A stretch of 64,000 bases of DNA from contig JAJEEE010000047.1 in NCBI GenBank assembly GCA_022821145.1, positions 1 to 64,000 of the forward strand, read 5' to 3'. Within the stretch, counting starts at the first letter, position 1. Each line of letters starts with the position of its first letter. A model generated the notes under the pieces. The model ran no database searches. It was not told the origin of the DNA and saw only the letters and a list, made by a program, of their open reading frames with translations. This document shows positions 40,872-50,172 of this stretch, piece after piece. A program made the translations under genes and the position numbers. The stretch comes from Acidobacteriota bacterium. GTDB lineage: Bacteria; Acidobacteriota; Terriglobia; 20CM-2-55-15.

Positions 40872-41873
40872 TCATTCCCGGCAGCGCCTGAAGAAACGGA
40901 CCACGCTGAAACCGACGATCTCCCGAAACGGCGCCATCCCCATCGTGTAGTGCCCGCAAGGCAACACCAACCGCCGGTGAGCGACATCGTGCCGGTCGAA
41001 GGCCTCGAACGCGGTCCGCGTGAGGTCGTACGGAAAGGAGAGGTCGTACTTGCCGACGATGCACAGCATCGGACGCCGGCTTCCGGCGAGCCGCGGGACG
41101 AACGGCAGGGGACTGATCGGGGTCCAGAACCGCCGCAATTCCTCGAGGCCGACCTCGGACTCCATGGACGCGCGCACATGCGAGGTCGACAGGCCGCGCC
41201 AGACGACGTCCGCGAACAGGGTCGACACGTGGATGAAGGCGTTCGACACCAGCCGCGGATCGTGAGCCATCGCCAGGAACCCGATGCTCGATCCGATGCT
41301 CGTGCCCAGCACGCCCAGCCGTGAATATCCCCGCGATTCGAGCCAGTCGGCGGCCCGCCGGACATCGAGAATCGCCTGGCGGTTCGTCGCGATGGTCTGC
41401 CCGATGTTGGGGCCCACCAGGTGTTCCGCCCGCTCCATGTGGTCCGGGCGGCGCTCGTCGTGATACGGGAGGCTCATCCGAAGGGTCGAGACGCCGAAGC
41501 GCTGGAGAACGCGGCACAACCCGATGTGGCTGCCCGGCTGGGCGTTCCACTGCGGCAGGACGATGACGGCCAGCGGCCCCCCGGCTTCGAAGAACCGCGC
41601 GCGAACGACGTTGTTGACCGCGTGCGGCGTCCGCACCGGGCTGGGGAAGCTCAATCGGAAGCCGTCGAACGTGTAGTCGCCGGTCGGCTCCGCGCTGAAG
41701 TAGCCGTCGCTGTCGGCGAGCGCGGCGTTGACGTATCGATCCAGCGCGGCCCTCGGATCGGTCCCGTTGGACGGATCGAGATGCTCGACGCCCCATTCGA
41801 ACGGGCGGGGACGGCGGTTGGTGTCACGGGCATGCCAGCCTCGCTCGCGGCGCTCGATGTAATGTCGCAGCAT
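40872..41873 (-). CDS. Alpha/beta hydrolase (ABHD18-like)
   Basis: 333 residues without a signal peptide. LAVIVLPQWNAQPGSH holds the oxyanion region and LGVLGTSIGSSIGFLA the nucleophile elbow (GTSIGS). An acid in VGKYDLSFP and His in LPCGHYTMG complete the triad. Overall order resembles the ABHD18 family of large hydrolases. Substrate unknown. It lies after the FAD/FeS dehydrogenase on the same strand. Confidence 0.78.
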   Translation of the reverse strand: MLRHYIERRERGWHARDTNRRPRPFEWGVEHLDPSNGTDPRAALDRYVNAALADSDGYFSAEPTGDYTFDGFRLSFPSPVRTPHAVNNVVRARFFEAGGPLAVIVLPQWNAQPGSHIGLCRVLQRFGVSTLRMSLPYHDERRPDHMERAEHLVGPNIGQTIATNRQAILDVRRAADWLESRGYSRLGVLGTSIGSSIGFLAMAHDPRLVSNAFIHVSTLFADVVWRGLSTSHVRASMESEVGLEELRRFWTPISPLPFVPRLAGSRRPMLCIVGKYDLSFPYDLTRTAFEAFDRHDVAHRRLVLPCGHYTMGMAPFREIVGFSVVRFFRRCRE

Positions 41874-41891
41874 ACCGGCCGGTCCGAGTCG

Positions 41892-44747
41892 TTACGGGAC
41901 GGCGGCGCGCATGGACACGGCGTGGAAGAGCGCCTCGGCCGGATGCAGAGGTCTCCGCCCGGTGGCGTCGGCGATTTGCTGCCGGCACGAGACGCCGGGC
42001 GTAACGATCAGGGTTCCGGGCGACGCGTCCAGCGCGGGCAGCAACCTCCGGCGTCCGACGGCGAGGGACAGGTCGTAGTGCTCCCGCTCGTATCCGAACG
42101 ATCCGGCCATGCCGCAACACCCCGAATCGATTTCGTCCACATCGTAGGCGGCTCCCAGTACGTTCTTGAGAGGTCCGCTTCCGATGAGCGCCTTCTCGTG
42201 GCAATGGGTGTGCAGCAACGCCTTCGGCCGGCTGGCGCGATAACGGACCTTCCAGCGGCCCGCCCGCGTCTCGCGGTCGATGAACTCTTCGAGCAGGAAC
42301 GTCGAGGCGGCCACTTCGCGCGCCTCCGGTTCGGACACGAGGTCCATGTACTCGTCGCGGAACGTCAACATGCAACTCGGCTCGCATCCGACGACGGTGT
42401 AACCCCGCGACACCCACGGATGCAGCGCGCGGACGTTCGAACGCGCCATCGCGCGCGCCGTCTCCGCCAGCCCCTTCGAGATCAACGGCCGGCCGCAGCA
42501 GTCGCGGTCCGCGAGCCGGACCTCGTAGCCGGCGGCTTCCAGCAGCGCCGTGGCCGCCCGTCCGATCTCGGGATGGTTGTAGTTCATGAACGTGTCATGG
42601 AAGAGCACGACCCGTCCCACGACGTCGCCGGTTTCGGACAAGCGCCGTTTCCGGAACCAGGACTCGAAGGTCCGCTCCGCGAATGCCGGCAGCGTCCGCC
42701 GTTCGTCGATCCCGATCCAGCGGTCCAGCCAGCGCCTCGGGACCGGATGCGCCAACAGCCGGTTCGACAGCCCCGGAGCCCGGGACGCCCAGCGGCTCAG
42801 CCTGTGGATGTGACCGAAGATCAGCGATCGGAGCGGCGTGCCGTTCGTGTCGTTGTACTGCGCCAGGAACTCGTACTTCAACTTGGCCACATCGACCGCC
42901 GACGGGCATTCGGCCTTGCAGGCCTTGCATTCCAGGCACAGATCCAGCGCGTCGTGCAGGTTGCGGCCGGTCCATTGCTCCGGGGGCAGCTTGCCCGACA
43001 GCACCTCGCGCATCAGGTTGGCGCGGCCGCGCGTGGAATGGGCCTCGTCGCGCGTCGCCATGTAGGACGGGCACATCGTGCCGTTGTTCACCTTTCGGCA
43101 CACGGCCATGCCGTTGCACATCTCGACGGCGGCCGCCAGCCCGCCCTCCCGGGAGAAATCGTAGTGGGTCGCGACGTGAACGGTTTCGTACCGCTCGCCG
43201 AACCGCAGGTTGGCGTCCATGGGCGGCGCGTCGACGATCTTTCCGGGATTCATCCGGCAGTCCGGGTCGAAAGCACGCTTGACCTGTTGGAACGCCCGGT
43301 AGACGGCGGTTCCGAACAACCTCTCGTTCAGGTGGCTTCGCGCGAGCCCGTCGCCGTGCTCGCCGCTCATGGCGCCCCCGAACTCCATGACCAGTTCCGC
43401 GATCTCCATGGTCATGTCCGTCATCTTCCGGATTTCGGACGGCCGCTTCGTGTCGATCAGCGGCCGGATGTGGAGGCAGCCCACGCTGGCGTGGCCGTAG
43501 TACCCGGCGCTGGTGTCGTACTTGCGGATGACGTCGCGGAACCGGGTGAAGAACTCCGGGAGCCGATCGGGCAGCACGGCGCAGTCTTCCACGAACGCGA
43601 TGGGCTTCCGCTCCCCCCGCGTCCCCAGCAGCAGGCCGAGTCCGGCCTTGCGCAGCTTCCAGACCCGGTCCTGTCCCGGGCCGTCGAGCGCCCGGGGATA
43701 GGCGTAGCCGAGCCCCTCCTTCCGGAGCGCCGCCTCCAGCCCGTCCAGCTTCGCCGCCAGCTCCGCGTCGCCGTCCCCGTAGAACTCGACCAGCAGGATG
43801 GCTCCGGGCCGGCCCTCGATGAACCCGATCTCGCGCGAGAACTCCAGGGAGCCGCGCGCCAGATCGAGCACCATCTCGTCCACCAGCTCGATGGCGGAGG
43901 GCCCGAACGGCAGGATGACTTCGCTGGCGCGGATGGCGTCCACGATGTCCTCGAAGTGGACCGTCATCAACGCGGTGGCGCGCGGTCGCGGCTCGATGCG
44001 GACCTTCGCGCGATGCACCATGCCGAGCGTTCCCTCCGAGCCCACGATCAGCTTGGCGAGATTGAACTTGCCGTTGCGAACGAACTCGTCGAGGTTGTAG
44101 CCGGTCACCCGCCGCATCAGGCGCGGGAAACGCGCCTCGATCTCGCCGCGATCGAGATCGACGATCTCGGCGATCCGGCCTTCCAGACCGCCGCGGCGCC
44201 GCGCCTCGTCGAAGCCGATCTCCTTGAACAGTCGCCGCTCGCCGGACGCCAGGACCGCATCGACCTCCAGGACATGGTCGATCGTCTTGCCGTAGAGGAT
44301 CGAATGCGAACCGGCGGAGTTGTTGCCGATCATCCCGCCGATGGTGGCGCGGTTGGCGGTCGACGTGTCCGGCCCGAACAGGTAGCCCATCGGTTTCAGG
44401 TGCAGGTTGAACTGCTCCTGGACGACCCCGGGCTCGACCCAGGCCCAGCCGTCCTCCGTGTTGACCTCGAGGACGCGGTTCAGGTACTTGGAACCGTCGA
44501 TGACGACGGCGTGTCCGACGGTCTGTCCCGCCAGGCTGGTGCCGCCGCCCCGCGGGAGGACCGGCGCGTCGAACTCGGCGGCCGCTTCCATCGCGGCGAA
44601 GACGTCTTCCGGCGTACGTGGAACGACCACGCCGATGGGCATGATCTCGTAGATGCTGGCGTCGGTGCTGTAGAGGAGGCGGGACGCTTCGTCGAATCGG
44701 ACATCGCCGTCGACGCGCTCCTTCAACGCGGCTTCCAGGTCGTGCAT
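41892..44747 (-). CDS. FAD/[4Fe-4S] D-2-hydroxyacid dehydrogenase (D-lactate type)
   Basis: 951 residues. The N-terminal half is an FAD-binding PCMH domain (VVVPRTPEDVFAAM, LPRGGGTSLAGQ, GMIGNNSAGSHS) and FAD-oxidase C domain with GHASVGCLHIRP. The C-terminal half has two [4Fe-4S] sites (MCPSYMATRDE; CLECKACKAECP) and two CCG domains (DCCGRPLISKG; SGCCGMAGSFG). This is the YdiJ/GlcD-GlcF fusion architecture that oxidises D-lactate, glycolate or D-2-hydroxyglutarate into the quinone pool. ATG at 44747 is chosen because a -10-like TACACT sits 8 nt upstream; the longer GTG frame starts before it. Confidence 0.9.
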   Translation of the reverse strand: MHDLEAALKERVDGDVRFDEASRLLYSTDASIYEIMPIGVVVPRTPEDVFAAMEAAAEFDAPVLPRGGGTSLAGQTVGHAVVIDGSKYLNRVLEVNTEDGWAWVEPGVVQEQFNLHLKPMGYLFGPDTSTANRATIGGMIGNNSAGSHSILYGKTIDHVLEVDAVLASGERRLFKEIGFDEARRRGGLEGRIAEIVDLDRGEIEARFPRLMRRVTGYNLDEFVRNGKFNLAKLIVGSEGTLGMVHRAKVRIEPRPRATALMTVHFEDIVDAIRASEVILPFGPSAIELVDEMVLDLARGSLEFSREIGFIEGRPGAILLVEFYGDGDAELAAKLDGLEAALRKEGLGYAYPRALDGPGQDRVWKLRKAGLGLLLGTRGERKPIAFVEDCAVLPDRLPEFFTRFRDVIRKYDTSAGYYGHASVGCLHIRPLIDTKRPSEIRKMTDMTMEIAELVMEFGGAMSGEHGDGLARSHLNERLFGTAVYRAFQQVKRAFDPDCRMNPGKIVDAPPMDANLRFGERYETVHVATHYDFSREGGLAAAVEMCNGMAVCRKVNNGTMCPSYMATRDEAHSTRGRANLMREVLSGKLPPEQWTGRNLHDALDLCLECKACKAECPSAVDVAKLKYEFLAQYNDTNGTPLRSLIFGHIHRLSRWASRAPGLSNRLLAHPVPRRWLDRWIGIDERRTLPAFAERTFESWFRKRRLSETGDVVGRVVLFHDTFMNYNHPEIGRAATALLEAAGYEVRLADRDCCGRPLISKGLAETARAMARSNVRALHPWVSRGYTVVGCEPSCMLTFRDEYMDLVSEPEAREVAASTFLLEEFIDRETRAGRWKVRYRASRPKALLHTHCHEKALIGSGPLKNVLGAAYDVDEIDSGCCGMAGSFGYEREHYDLSLAVGRRRLLPALDASPGTLIVTPGVSCRQQIADATGRRPLHPAEALFHAVSMRAAVP

Positions 44748-44755
44748 CAGTCGGG

Positions 44756-44761
44756 AGTGTA
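44756..44761 (-). promoter_or_regulatory. -10-like element for the FAD/FeS dehydrogenase
   Basis: Minus-strand TGCTACACT; hexamer TACACT (44761-44756) is 8 nt before ATG 44747. Confidence 0.4.
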
Positions 44762-44786
44762 GCACCCGGAACGGGGGCGCCGGGGA

Positions 44787-45758
44787 TCAGGGACCGGTCG
44801 CCCCCTCGGCGGCGCGCGCCGCGGCGAGAATGTTCGCCATCGAGTAGTTGCCCTCGTGGCAGGCGTATTCGTACAGGGGCCCCGCGCTCCGCGTCATCGG
44901 GATCTCACCCGACCAGGGCGATTCGAACGACTCCGGGTCGTCGACGGTGAACTCGTAGAGGAGCGTGTCGGCGCCGGTTCGGGTGAAGCGCTCCACGACT
45001 CGCAGGTTGCGGCCGGCGCCGCGGAAGTTGGTCCGGTCGGTGAAGTGGGTGGTTTCGACCACCAGCGTGTCGCCGTCCCACCGTCCTCGCGAGTCGCCCA
45101 GCCACTGCCGGACGCTGTCATGGAGGCGCGGCCCCTCGACCAGGGGGATGATGCGGACGTCGTGGATCATCTCGATCAGGATCACGACGTGGTCCCGCGT
45201 CTGGACGATCTGGTAGTTGTTGTTGTAGCCGGCCGGCAGCATGGGCGGCCCGTTGTTGCCCCGGGTGATGCAGCGGTCGGCGAGCGAACGGTCCTCGGGA
45301 CCGTCGGCGGGCCGCAACCGCCGGGCTTCGGCGCGCTGGGCGGCGCGCTCCCGCGCGGCCGGCGTCAGCGGCGGAATGCGGCCGTCCGGAGGATCCACGA
45401 TCAGCGACGTTCGCCGCGTCGATACCGTCGTCGTGCCCCGGTCCCACCAGAAGTCGTTGTAACCGGTCCGGAGGTCGGCCTCGGGATCGGCGCCGCGGCG
45501 GTCGCCGTGCGTGCGCTCGCGCGCCCGGCGCGCGTACTCGGCGGCTTCCTCCTCGGTCAGGAACTCGGTGTCGGCCAGGTCCGCGGGCCGTTCCAGGGGC
45601 GTGACGGTCGAATTCGTCCAGATCCCCTGAAGGTCCGGACGGCCGTCCGCCGTGCGCGGGAAGGACCCGTCCGCAGCCTGACCCGCGGCCGCCGACAGCG
45701 GCGCGATGAACGCCGCGAGCGTCACCGCCGTCCGGCACAGCACGCCGCGGCGCCTCAT
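44787..45758 (-). CDS. Secreted paralogue of the DUF6152-linked C-terminal domain
   Basis: 323 residues. Signal peptide near SAAAGQA. FPRTADGRPDLQGIW at the start, then a charged spacer (EEEAAEYARRARERTH). The conserved domain shows GRWDGDTLVVETTHFTD, RNLRVVERFTR, TVDDPESFESPW and YEYACHEGN. It has no DUF6152 domain, but the operon holds one (46586-46975). The ATG overlaps the previous stop (ATGA). Confidence 0.72.
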   Translation of the reverse strand: MRRRGVLCRTAVTLAAFIAPLSAAAGQAADGSFPRTADGRPDLQGIWTNSTVTPLERPADLADTEFLTEEEAAEYARRARERTHGDRRGADPEADLRTGYNDFWWDRGTTTVSTRRTSLIVDPPDGRIPPLTPAARERAAQRAEARRLRPADGPEDRSLADRCITRGNNGPPMLPAGYNNNYQIVQTRDHVVILIEMIHDVRIIPLVEGPRLHDSVRQWLGDSRGRWDGDTLVVETTHFTDRTNFRGAGRNLRVVERFTRTGADTLLYEFTVDDPESFESPWSGEIPMTRSAGPLYEYACHEGNYSMANILAAARAAEGATGP

Positions 45759-46567
45759 AAGGGCGAGTCCCTCAGTCCTTCCGCGCACGCGAACTCGCGG
45801 AGCTCGTCGTTCGGAGGGTACGCTCGCCGGTAGGTGCGCGTGATCTCCCACGGCTCCTCCAACGCAATCGGATCGCGCACGGTGATGCGGTCTTCCAGGA
45901 TGTCGGTGTCGATGAAGCGGATCCGCTCGGTGACGGTCATCTCCTCGCTGTGCGGCGACGAGTTGTCGATGAAGGAGTTCGTGGTGAGGGCCACGGTTTC
46001 CACGATGAGCGTGTCGCCTTCCCATCGGCCGGTGGAATAGCCCGCGTAGGTCGGATCGTCCAGGACGTCGCCGGAGGGCTCGCGGCCGTCCAGGTAGACG
46101 CGCCTCAGGGCGTCCTGCCATTCGCTGAAGAACGTGATCTTGTCCGCGTTCTGCATGATCTCCATGCCGTAGGCCATGGACATCATCGCCGGCATCCCCG
46201 GCGGCAGGCAGTTGGCGATGTTGTCGAACTCGTAGGACCCGGCCATTCGCGATTCCCGGATCGCTTCCCACTGCGCCATGTACTCCGGCGTGAGCCGGGG
46301 GGCGTTGGGCGAACGGCCGGTCGACAGGTCCGACGTCGGCGCGGACCGAGTCGGCGGGGGCAACGGCTCACCGGGCTCGGGCGCGGGGCCCGCGCCGCGC
46401 CCCCGGCCCCCGGCCGGATTGAACGGGTAGTACACGCCCGTGAAATCCGGAGGGCTCGCCGCGGACGACTCCGCCGGGGCGTTCTCCGGTGCGGCGCAAC
46501 CGGCCGCCGACAGGATCATGAAAGCGAGGGCGCAGGCGCCCCCATCGACGATGGTGCGTGTCTTCAT
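45755..46567 (-). CDS. Lipoprotein with the same C-terminal domain
   Basis: 270 residues. Lipobox LSAAGC (Cys ~24), then a proline/glycine-rich linker, then the conserved domain with TGRWEGDTLIVETVALT, EEMTVTERIRFIDTD and TVRDPIALEEPW, FACAEG. A lipid anchor distinguishes it from its soluble paralogues. It is the middle of a three-gene operon with the DUF6152 protein upstream. A ribosome site GGAGACT precedes the ATG. Confidence 0.72.
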   Translation of the reverse strand: MKTRTIVDGGACALAFMILSAAGCAAPENAPAESSAASPPDFTGVYYPFNPAGGRGRGAGPAPEPGEPLPPPTRSAPTSDLSTGRSPNAPRLTPEYMAQWEAIRESRMAGSYEFDNIANCLPPGMPAMMSMAYGMEIMQNADKITFFSEWQDALRRVYLDGREPSGDVLDDPTYAGYSTGRWEGDTLIVETVALTTNSFIDNSSPHSEEMTVTERIRFIDTDILEDRITVRDPIALEEPWEITRTYRRAYPPNDELREFACAEGLRDSPL

Positions 46568-46585
46568 TCGAGTCTCCTCGCCCGC

Positions 46586-46975
46586 CTACTGAAAGAAGTT
46601 CGGCGAGTTGCCCAGCACCGTTCCGTCTTCCTTGGTGACCCGGGCGATGATGCCGATCGGGCTGCCGTCCTTCGCCGGACTCGCGTGGACCGTGACCCGG
46701 TCGCCGGCCTCCAGTACCGTGCGGCTCCAGCCGGCCCGCCGCAGTATGCCGGGAGCGCGCCCCTCGACGGCCCATTCCTGCGGGTCGCCGCTCTCGTCCT
46801 CCACCGTCATGTAGAGCCAGGTGTGCGGGTTGGACCAGCGCCACTCCGTGACCACGCCGACCAGCGTGATGATCTCGTCCACCTGGTAGGCCGAGTTGCT
46901 GTGGTGGGGCGCCGCCGGGCGGGCGAGGGCAACCACGGCCAGGGCCGTCCCCAGAACCATCGAGCCGACTTTCAT
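46586..46975 (-). CDS. Secreted DUF6152 single-domain protein
   Basis: 129 residues. Signal peptide VLGTALAVVALARPAAP then HHSNSAYQVDEIITLVG, EWRWSNPHTWLYMTVED and VEGRAPGILRRAGW. It matches the DUF6152 domain of the 26.4 kb paralogue. A GGAGG site precedes the ATG. It starts the operon with the two C-domain paralogues (45755, 44787). Confidence 0.75.
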   Translation of the reverse strand: MKVGSMVLGTALAVVALARPAAPHHSNSAYQVDEIITLVGVVTEWRWSNPHTWLYMTVEDESGDPQEWAVEGRAPGILRRAGWSRTVLEAGDRVTVHASPAKDGSPIGIIARVTKEDGTVLGNSPNFFQ

Positions 46976-46993
46976 ATCAGGACCTCCAAGCCG

Positions 46994-47212
46994 CTACGGC
47001 ATCCCGCACATGCCGGGTTGGTCGGCGCCGCACGCGCCGCACCCCGGCCCGTCGACGGCGGGCTCGCCGCCGCCGGCGACGGCAAAGACCGACAGCTTCT
47101 TTTCCACGTTCGCGCTCGCGCATTCGGCGCAGGGCGCCGGCGTCGTCGACGCCGGGACGATCTTCTCGAATTCCGCTCCGCAGTCGATGCACACGTATTC
47201 GAACAAGGGCAT
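46994..47212 (-). CDS. FmdB-family zinc-ribbon protein
   Basis: 72 residues. PLFEYVCIDCGAEFEKIV and APCAECASANVEKKL carry the CxxC pairs of the FmdB putative regulator family. A glycine/cysteine tail GCGACGADQPGMCG adds four more cysteines. FmdB was named in formamidase operons; its mechanism is unknown. It lies 5 nt from the TolB-like gene upstream and 18 nt from the DUF6152 gene downstream. Confidence 0.85.
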   Translation of the reverse strand: MPLFEYVCIDCGAEFEKIVPASTTPAPCAECASANVEKKLSVFAVAGGGEPAVDGPGCGACGADQPGMCGMP

Positions 47213-47217
47213 GACGA

Positions 47218-48318
47218 TCACTCCACCCAATCGGCGATGAAGACGTTGGTGTTTCCGGGATCTTCGGCGAACCGGTTCGAGGCGAACAGCAACTGCGAGC
47301 CGTCGGGGCTGAAGATCGGGAAGCCGTCGAACGCCTCGTCGAAGGTCAGCCGCTCCAGGCCGGTTCCATCGATTCCGATCATGTAGAGCTCGAAGTTGGG
47401 AACCCGGGGATTCTCGTTGTCCATGTCCGAGGCGAAGATGATCTTCTCGCCGCCGGGATGGAAGAACGGCGCCCAGTTGGCGCCTCCGATCGAGGTCAGT
47501 TGGCGCTTCTCGCTGCCGTCGGCGCGCATCACCCAGATCTCCAGGTTGTCGGGCATGACCAGGTCCCGGGCGAGCAGATCGTCGTAGGCGGCCATCGCCT
47601 CGGGGTCCGTCGGGTGATGCGCGCGGTACACGATCCACTGGCTGTCGGGCGAGAAGAAGGCGCCGCCGTCGTAGCCGCGCTCGAAGGTCAGACGCGTCTG
47701 CCCGCTGCCGTCGACGTTCATCGTGTAGATTTCCAGGTCGCCGTCCCGCGTCGAGGTGAAGACGATCTTCTCGCCGTCGGGCGACACGGTGCCTTCGGCG
47801 TCGTAGCCGTCCGCGTCGGTCAGGCGAACAAGGCCGGAGCCGTCGGCGTTCGCGGAGAAGATGTCGAAGGACCGGTAGAGCGGCCAGACGTATCCGGCCG
47901 AAGGATCGGGCTCGGGCGGGCATTCCGGACCGCCCAGGTGCGTCGACGCATAGATGATCCGGCCGTCCGCCGTGTAGTAGCCGCACGTGGTGCGGCCTTC
48001 CCCCGTCGATACCATGCGCAGATCGGACCCGTCCAGGTTCATCGTGTACTGCTGGTCGCACGCGCCCCCGTCGCGCGTGGACTGGAAGACGATGCGCTCC
48101 CCGTCGAACGAAAAGTACGCTTCCGCGTTCTCCCCGCCGAACGTCAACTGCCGGATGTTCCGCAGATGGACCTCGTCGGGGTGCGACGGGACGGCGCGGG
48201 CCGTGGGCGCGGACGCCGCCTCTCCGGACGCACGCGGAGAGTCCGCATCCTCGGCGCCCGAACACGCGCCGGCAATGGGCCAGAGAGCGATCAACAGGAC
48301 TCGACCGCGGCGATTCAT
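47218..48318 (-). CDS. TolB-like beta-propeller (PD40) lipoprotein
   Basis: 366 residues. Lipobox IAGACSG near residue 19. Repeated PD40 blades: RQLTFGGENAEAYFSFDGERIVF, VRLTDADGYDAEGTVSPDG, TRLTFERGYDGGAFFSPDSQ, ERLTFDEAFDGFPIFSPDGS. A six-bladed propeller is likely. Periplasmic propellers of this type bind peptides or scaffold complexes. ATG overlaps the peptidase stop, so the two may work together. Confidence 0.88.
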   Translation of the reverse strand: MNRRGRVLLIALWPIAGACSGAEDADSPRASGEAASAPTARAVPSHPDEVHLRNIRQLTFGGENAEAYFSFDGERIVFQSTRDGGACDQQYTMNLDGSDLRMVSTGEGRTTCGYYTADGRIIYASTHLGGPECPPEPDPSAGYVWPLYRSFDIFSANADGSGLVRLTDADGYDAEGTVSPDGEKIVFTSTRDGDLEIYTMNVDGSGQTRLTFERGYDGGAFFSPDSQWIVYRAHHPTDPEAMAAYDDLLARDLVMPDNLEIWVMRADGSEKRQLTSIGGANWAPFFHPGGEKIIFASDMDNENPRVPNFELYMIGIDGTGLERLTFDEAFDGFPIFSPDGSQLLFASNRFAEDPGNTNVFIADWVE

Positions 48319-50159
48319 CGCGCCTCCAGGGTGACGTCGGCCTCGATCCGCGCGTCTCCGCGCATGACCGCGACGGGCACCGTGTCGCCGGGCTGCTGCG
48401 ACTGGAGCGCATAGGTGAAGTCGTACAGGTTGCCGACGCGGTTTCCGTTGAACTCGACCAGGATGTCGCCGGCCGCGAAACCGGCCAGGGCCGCCGGGCT
48501 CCCCGGGTTGACGTCGGCGAACATCACGCCGTCGACTTCCGTGAAATCCGGAATGGAACCGAAGTACGGACCGTAGCCGCCCCCGCTTCCGGAGACCGGC
48601 CGCGGCTCCTCGACTCGCGTATAGAGCGGACGCTCGGCCTGATTGGCGAGCCGGCCCATTGCGCGATAGGCGACGCGGAGCACCTGCAGCGCCCCGTCCG
48701 CGTCGACCTTGTCGGCGGTATCCGTGGGCTTGTGGTAGTCCCCGTGAAGACCCGAGAAGAAGAACAGCACCGGCACTTCCTTGATGTTGAACGGCATGTG
48801 GTCGCTGCCGCCCATGCCCGAATCGGAGAAGTCGAGCTGGAGCCCGGTGTCGTTGACGCTTTCGAGCAACTCGGCCAGACCCGTGCCCGTCCCCACGCCG
48901 CTGGCGTAGACGCGGTCGTCGCGGAGCCGGCCGATCATGTCCAGGTTGATCATGGCCGCGACGTTCTCGAGCGGGATCGTCGGCTGGTTCACGAAGTGGT
49001 TCGAGCCGAGCAGCCCGATTTCTTCTCCCGAGAACCCCATGAACAGAAGCGAACGGCCGAAGGCGCCGCGGTTTTCCGAAGCCGCGCGGGCCAGCTCGAG
49101 CATGCCCGCCGTGCCGGACGCGTTGTCGTCCGCGCCGTGATGGATCCGCCCCTCGCCGTCGGACGCCAACGAGAACTCGCCGTCCAGACCGAGATGATCG
49201 TAGTGCGCGCCCACGACGATCCATTCCTCGCGCAGCTCCGGATCGGAGCCCTCGATCCGGGCGATGACGTTACGGAGCGGCGACCGGACGCGGCTGACGT
49301 CGGCCGTGATTCCGGCCGCGCTGCCCGGCGCCTCGAACGATCGCGGGGCCAGATCCGCGTCGATGGCCCGCTGCGTCTCGACGAGGTCGAAACCGAGGCC
49401 GGCGAAGTAGTCGATCATCGGTTCCGTGCGGACATAGGCCGCGGCCAGCCCCGAGTCGTCGCCCGTCGTGCCCTCGGCCGTTGCGAGCAGTTCCTGCGCG
49501 TCCGGCGCGGGCTGGTTGGGATCCAGGATGAACAGGATCCCCGCGGCGCCGTGCTGCTTCGCGTTGATGACCTTGTTCATCAGCGACGCGTGGATGGTGA
49601 AGTCGGCGCCGGCGAACGGGCTCTCCGGATCGTCCTGCCGGGGCTCGTGACGAAAGGCGACGGCGATCTTGCCGTCCACGTCCACGCCGCCGTAGTCGTC
49701 CCAGTGCATCTCGGGCGCCGTGATGCCGTATCCGACGAATACCAGCTCGCCCGACGCGGCTCCGGCGGCGGACAGCTTCAGCGGCGCGAAGTCCACCATC
49801 GGCGTCAGGGTCCGCGAACCCAGCGTCAGCGCGCTCGCATCCCCCAGCGCGGCGTCCGTCGTGGCCTCGAAACCCTGAAAATAGGAGCCGTCCTCGCCCG
49901 CCGGCTCCAGCCCCCGCAGGCGAAACTGGTCGGCGAGATAGCCGGCGGCCTCTTCCAGTTCCCGCGAGCCGTTTCCGCGGCCCATCATGTCGGGCGACGC
50001 CAGGTGGCGGACGTGCTCGAGGTACAGGTCGCGCGAGAACTCGGCCGCGGCGTCCGTGGACGTCTGCGCCGCGGGCGCCGGCACGAGCGTCAGCGCCACG
50101 ACGGCGGCCGCGGCGAGAACTCCGACGGCCACGGCGATCGGATAGTGTCTGGGTTGCAT
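48315..50159 (-). CDS. M28 metallopeptidase with PA and PDZ domains
   Basis: 614 residues with an N-terminal hydrophobic signal. A PA-type insert (~90-260) precedes the M28 core: AHYDHLG, HHGADDNASGTAGMLEL, GFSGEEIGLLGSNHF, NLDMIGRL and HKPTDTADK supply the two-zinc ligands. A C-terminal PDZ domain (VNPGSPAALAGFAAGDILVEFNG) follows. Exported aminopeptidase likely, degrading peptides outside the inner membrane. ATG 50159 has a -10-like TATGAT 7 nt upstream; a longer in-frame start at 50195 is less likely. Confidence 0.9.
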   Translation of the reverse strand: MQPRHYPIAVAVGVLAAAAVVALTLVPAPAAQTSTDAAAEFSRDLYLEHVRHLASPDMMGRGNGSRELEEAAGYLADQFRLRGLEPAGEDGSYFQGFEATTDAALGDASALTLGSRTLTPMVDFAPLKLSAAGAASGELVFVGYGITAPEMHWDDYGGVDVDGKIAVAFRHEPRQDDPESPFAGADFTIHASLMNKVINAKQHGAAGILFILDPNQPAPDAQELLATAEGTTGDDSGLAAAYVRTEPMIDYFAGLGFDLVETQRAIDADLAPRSFEAPGSAAGITADVSRVRSPLRNVIARIEGSDPELREEWIVVGAHYDHLGLDGEFSLASDGEGRIHHGADDNASGTAGMLELARAASENRGAFGRSLLFMGFSGEEIGLLGSNHFVNQPTIPLENVAAMINLDMIGRLRDDRVYASGVGTGTGLAELLESVNDTGLQLDFSDSGMGGSDHMPFNIKEVPVLFFFSGLHGDYHKPTDTADKVDADGALQVLRVAYRAMGRLANQAERPLYTRVEEPRPVSGSGGGYGPYFGSIPDFTEVDGVMFADVNPGSPAALAGFAAGDILVEFNGNRVGNLYDFTYALQSQQPGDTVPVAVMRGDARIEADVTLEAR

Positions 50160-50166
50160 GCGCACG

Positions 50167-50172
50167 ATCATA
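50167..50172 (-). promoter_or_regulatory. -10 element, probable leaderless peptidase transcript
   Basis: Minus-strand TATGAT (50172-50167) is 7 nt before ATG 50159. Confidence 0.5.
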
